A stretch of DNA of 64,000 bases from Pantoea allii (GTDB lineage Bacteria > Pseudomonadota > Gammaproteobacteria > Enterobacterales > Enterobacteriaceae), in assembly GCF_002307475.1 (NCBI RefSeq), contig NZ_NTMH01000047.1, forward strand, positions 42,234 to 106,233, written 5' to 3'. The notes below the pieces were generated by a model. That model worked only from the letters and a program-made list of their open reading frames with translations. It was not told the origin of the DNA and searched no databases. Shown piece by piece: positions 61,492 to 64,000 of the stretch. Each line of letters begins with the position of its first letter. Position 1 is the stretch's first letter. The position numbers and the translations under genes are program-made.

Positions 61492-62589
61492 ATGGCGAGT
61501 ACGCAGTTGTTTCGTCCGTTAAAAGTGGGCGCAATTACCGTTCCTAACCGTGTATTTATGGCACCACTGACGCGCTTACGCAGCATTGAGCCAGGAGATA
61601 TCCCTACTCCGCTGATGGCTGAATACTACCGTCAACGCGCAGGTGCTGGCTTAATTATTACCGAAGCAACACAGATCTCTTTCCAGGCCAAAGGCTATGC
61701 GGGCGCACCAGGCTTGCACACGCAGCCGCAAATCGCCGCGTGGAAAGCCATCAATGAAGGTATCCATCAGGCAGGCGGACACAGTGCCGTGCAGCTGTGG
61801 CACACCGGCCGTATTTCGCATAACAGCGTGCAGCCAGAAGGCAAAGCACCGGTTGCCCCTTCGGCGATTCCGGCAGGCACCCGTACCTCACTGCGTGCTG
61901 AAGATGGCAGCGTTTATCGTGAAGATACGTCAACCCCGCGCGAACTGAGCATCAGCGAAATTCAGCAGATCGTGGCCGATTTCGGTCAGGCTGCCGCTAA
62001 TGCCCGCGAAGCGGACTTTGACATGCTGGAGCTGCACTCAGCCCATGGCTATCTGATGCACCAGTTCCTGTCTCCGTCATCTAATCTGCGCACCGATGAA
62101 TACGGCGGCAGCGTTGAAAAACGCGGACGTTTTGCGCTGGAAGTGGTTGATGCCGCGATTGCCAACTGGTCAGCAGACCGCGTAGGTATCCGCGTCTCCC
62201 CTGTGGGCAGCTTCCAGAATCTGGATAACGGCCCGAACGAAGAAGAAGATGCGCTGTGGTATATCGCTGAGCTGGCTAAACGCAACATCGCTTATCTGCA
62301 CATGTCAGAACCTGACTGGGCAGGTGGTACACCTTACAGCGATGCGTTCCGTCAGAAAGTGCGTGACACCTTCCCTGGCGTGATCATTGGCGCAGGCGCT
62401 TATACTGTCGAAAAAGCCGATGACCTTATCAGCCGTGGCTTGATCGATGCCGTTGCCTTTGGTCGTGACTATATTGCGAACCCGGATCTGGCGCAGCGGT
62501 TACAAAAAGATGCCCCGCTCAATCCACAACGTCCAGAGTCATTCTACGGCGGCGGCGCAGAAGGCTATACTGATTATCCTGCACTGTAA
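61492..62589 (+). CDS. nemA: N-ethylmaleimide reductase (old yellow enzyme family)
   Basis: A 365-residue FMN-dependent ene-reductase, same length as E. coli NemA. It has LFRPLKVGAITVPNRVFMAP at the N-terminus, LIITEATQISFQAKGY, the substrate-binding pair in LWHTGRISH, and EAADF-type catalytic region DFDMLELHSAHGYLMHQFLS. GAGTT precedes the ATG at 61492. It reduces activated alkenes and nitro compounds. Confidence 0.96.
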   Translation: MASTQLFRPLKVGAITVPNRVFMAPLTRLRSIEPGDIPTPLMAEYYRQRAGAGLIITEATQISFQAKGYAGAPGLHTQPQIAAWKAINEGIHQAGGHSAVQLWHTGRISHNSVQPEGKAPVAPSAIPAGTRTSLRAEDGSVYREDTSTPRELSISEIQQIVADFGQAAANAREADFDMLELHSAHGYLMHQFLSPSSNLRTDEYGGSVEKRGRFALEVVDAAIANWSADRVGIRVSPVGSFQNLDNGPNEEEDALWYIAELAKRNIAYLHMSEPDWAGGTPYSDAFRQKVRDTFPGVIIGAGAYTVEKADDLISRGLIDAVAFGRDYIANPDLAQRLQKDAPLNPQRPESFYGGGAEGYTDYPAL

Positions 62590-62596
62590 CATGCAG

Positions 62597-62623
62597 GCAG
62601 CCGTGAGACGTTCTCACGGCTGC
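62597..62623 (+). terminator. Hairpin after nemA
   Basis: GCAGCCGTGAGA/TCTCACGGCTGC hairpin, followed by GGTTATTCTTT. It may attenuate transcription into gloA. Confidence 0.8.
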
Positions 62624-62700
62624 GGTTATTCTTTCGCGGTTATCGTCGCTATACTTAGTAGTTGTGTCATCCGGGAATGACGTTTTAAAAAGAGGAAGCT

Positions 62701-63108
62701 ATGCGTTTACTTCACACCATGCTGCGCGTTGGCGATTTGCAACGCTCCATTGATTTCTACACTCGTGTGCTGGGCATGCGCCTGCTGCGTCAAAGCGAAA
62801 ACGCTGAATATAAATATACCCTGGCGTTTGTTGGCTACACCGAAGAGAGCGAAGGTGCTGTCATTGAGCTGACCTATAACTGGGGCGTTGACAGCTATGA
62901 CCTTGGCAATGCCTATGGCCATATTGCACTGGGCGTTGACGATGTTGCCGCCACCTGCGAGCGCATCCGTAAAGACGGCGGTAACGTCACGCGTGAAGCC
63001 GGCCCGGTTAAAGGCGGCACCACAGTGATTGCCTTCGTTGAAGATCCCGATGGTTATAAAATCGAACTGATCGAAAATAAACATGCTGGACACGGCCTCA
63101 GAAGTTAA
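62701..63108 (+). CDS. gloA: Glyoxalase I
   Basis: GloA is the lactoylglutathione lyase that detoxifies methylglyoxal. The 135 residues equal the E. coli enzyme. Metal ligands His5 (MRLLH), Glu56 region (EGAVIELTYNWG), His74 (YGHIALGVDD) and Glu122 (DPDGYKIELIE) are all present. Confidence 0.97.
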   Translation: MRLLHTMLRVGDLQRSIDFYTRVLGMRLLRQSENAEYKYTLAFVGYTEESEGAVIELTYNWGVDSYDLGNAYGHIALGVDDVAATCERIRKDGGNVTREAGPVKGGTTVIAFVEDPDGYKIELIENKHAGHGLRS

Positions 63109-63118
63109 GCCGTACAAT

Positions 63119-63143
63119 ATCAGCCCGCGCCACGCGGGCTGAT
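63119..63143 (+). terminator. Terminator after gloA
   Basis: ATCAGCCCGCG/CGCGGGCTGAT hairpin with a CCA loop, followed by TCTCGTTT. Confidence 0.85.
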
Positions 63144-63228
63144 TCTCGTTTCCCCTCTCTCTACCTGCTGCAGACGGTGCGCTTTTTTGGCATACTACGC
63201 GTTGCCCTTTTTCTGCAATGAGATCCTG

Positions 63229-63900
63229 ATGTCTGAATCGTCTTCCCCCAACGCACTTAATCAACGCTTTCGTGGTTTCTATCCCGTGGTTATCGATGTG
63301 GAAACGGCGGGCTTTAATGCGCAAACCGATGCGCTGCTGGAAGTCGCCGCCATTACGCTGAAAATGGATGACGAGGGTTGGCTTCATCACGACCAGACAC
63401 TGCATTTTCACGTTGAACCTTTTGTTGGCTCCCTGCTGCATCCGGAAGCGCTCGCCTTTACGGGCATTGATCCCAGCAATCCATTGCGGGGTGCAGTAAG
63501 TGAATACGATGCGCTGCACGCCATTTTTAAGATGGTGCGCAAAGGCATTAAAGACAACGATTGCAACCGCGCGATTATGGTGGCGCACAATGCGACTTTT
63601 GATCTTAATTTTATTAATGCCGCGGCCGAGCGTGCCAGCCTGAAACGTAACCCGTTTCACCCTTTTGCCACCTTTGATACCGCCGCGTTAAGCGGACTGG
63701 TGTTAGGTCAGACGGTACTGGCGAAAGCCTGTAAAGCAGCGGGGATGGAATTTGACAGCAGTCAGGCGCACTCTGCCCTTTATGATACGCAGCAAACGGC
63801 TACGCTGTTTTGCGAACTGGTAAACCGCTGGAAGCGCTTAGGTGGCTGGCCATTGGCCATCGCTGAAGAGGCAACGGAAGGGAAAGAGACGGCGGAGTAA
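63229..63900 (+). CDS. rnt: Ribonuclease T
   Basis: A 223-residue DEDDh exonuclease that trims tRNA and other stable RNA 3' ends. ExoI is VVIDVETAGFNAQTDALLEVA, ExoII is MVAHNATFDLNFIN and ExoIII is QAHSALYDTQQTA. The start MSESSSPNALNQRFRGF matches the family; 14 upstream in-frame codons are not used. Confidence 0.97.
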   Translation: MSESSSPNALNQRFRGFYPVVIDVETAGFNAQTDALLEVAAITLKMDDEGWLHHDQTLHFHVEPFVGSLLHPEALAFTGIDPSNPLRGAVSEYDALHAIFKMVRKGIKDNDCNRAIMVAHNATFDLNFINAAAERASLKRNPFHPFATFDTAALSGLVLGQTVLAKACKAAGMEFDSSQAHSALYDTQQTATLFCELVNRWKRLGGWPLAIAEEATEGKETAE

Positions 63901-63907
63901 AATCCAG

Positions 63908-64000
63908 TGTCCCGTCCTGAATAGCGTTGACACATTTTCCACTGGTTTTGAGGAGAATGTGATGAAACAGTATGTTAAACGCACTCAGCGGGATTACTCT
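63908..64000 (+). mobile_element. Left end of an IS3-family insertion sequence (truncated by window)
   Basis: Starting 7 bases after the rnt stop, TGTCCCGTCCTGAATAGCG has the TGT-start terminal inverted repeat style of IS3-family elements. It is followed by the beginning of an OrfA-type transposase gene. In E. coli lhr lies next; here the element interrupts this junction. The right end and the target duplication are beyond the window. Confidence 0.7.
63962..64000 (+). CDS. IS3-family transposase OrfA, 5' end only
   Basis: ATG at 63962, preceded by GAGGAGAA, begins MKQYVKRTQRDYS, which I recognise as the N-terminus of an IS3-family OrfA (helix-turn-helix subunit). Only 13 codons are in the window, so the call rests on that short match and the terminal repeat upstream. 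Confidence 0.65.
   Translation, partial: MKQYVKRTQRDYS

Overview
The window reads as a chromosomal segment from a member of the Enterobacteriaceae. Both ends carry the E. coli/Salmonella gene order: rsxD-rsxG-rsxE-nth-dtpA-gstA-pdxY-tyrS-pdxH-mliC on the left, and anmK-slyB-slyA-ydhIJK-sodC-ydhF-ydhL-nemR-nemA-gloA-rnt on the right. In E. coli mliC and anmK are close neighbours. Here they are separated by about 42 kb (about 9.9 to 52.7 kb) of accessory genes. I cannot fix the genus from this sequence. The CTX-M/RAHN-like beta-lactamase and the treZ-treY-glgX set suggest an environmental or plant-associated genus rather than E. coli itself.

Layout of the accessory block, left to right. (1) 10.5-12.4 kb: an orphan type VI secretion module, with Hcp, a divergent DUF4225-like putative effector and two small membrane proteins that could be immunity proteins. 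(2) 12.6-15.6 kb: an HscC-like Hsp70 with a membrane-anchored J-like partner. (3) 16.3-24.7 kb: a two-component system divergent from a MipA/OmpV outer-membrane protein, an exported 5-hydroxyisourate hydrolase, two tandem YgdI/YgdR lipoproteins, three YcgZ/YmgB-family small regulators, a TetR regulator and HchA. (4) 24.9-31.8 kb: plasmid-like debris (a umuC fragment and a ResD-like recombinase remnant), a compact AT-rich biosynthetic cluster, and an intact umuDC pair under a LexA box. (5) 32.7-37.6 kb: a LuxR-type small regulator, an AmpR-like regulator divergent from a class A beta-lactamase, an exported BPL-N protein and an AriR-like regulator. (6) 37.7-49.7 kb: a stress and desiccation block with UV-damage endonuclease, a KGG stress peptide, catalase HPII, treZ-treY-glgX for trehalose from glycogen, and an SDR. 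(7) 50.9-52.6 kb: the blue-light receptor BluF and a DUF4060 protein.

The most interesting system is at 25.6-29.9 kb. A 24-residue open reading frame with a good ribosome-binding site is followed by a 12-bp-stem hairpin. Then come four tightly coupled genes: a pyruvoyl-type S-adenosylmethionine decarboxylase, a HemN-like radical SAM protein, a cytochrome P450 and an MFS exporter. This has the architecture of a RiPP (ribosomally made, modified peptide) pathway. I do not recognise this exact enzyme set. The cluster lies between two direct copies of a umuC segment (94% identical over 96 bp), one of them next to a plasmid-type recombinase remnant. That suggests arrival by recombination with a umuDC-carrying plasmid.

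A second theme is blue-light/c-di-GMP control. BluF here keeps every EAL signature residue I can check. YcgZ- and AriR-like genes elsewhere in the block share a promoter-embedded inverted repeat that could be the operator of a BluR-type repressor, which is not encoded in this window. The right edge cuts into an IS3-family insertion sequence just after rnt.
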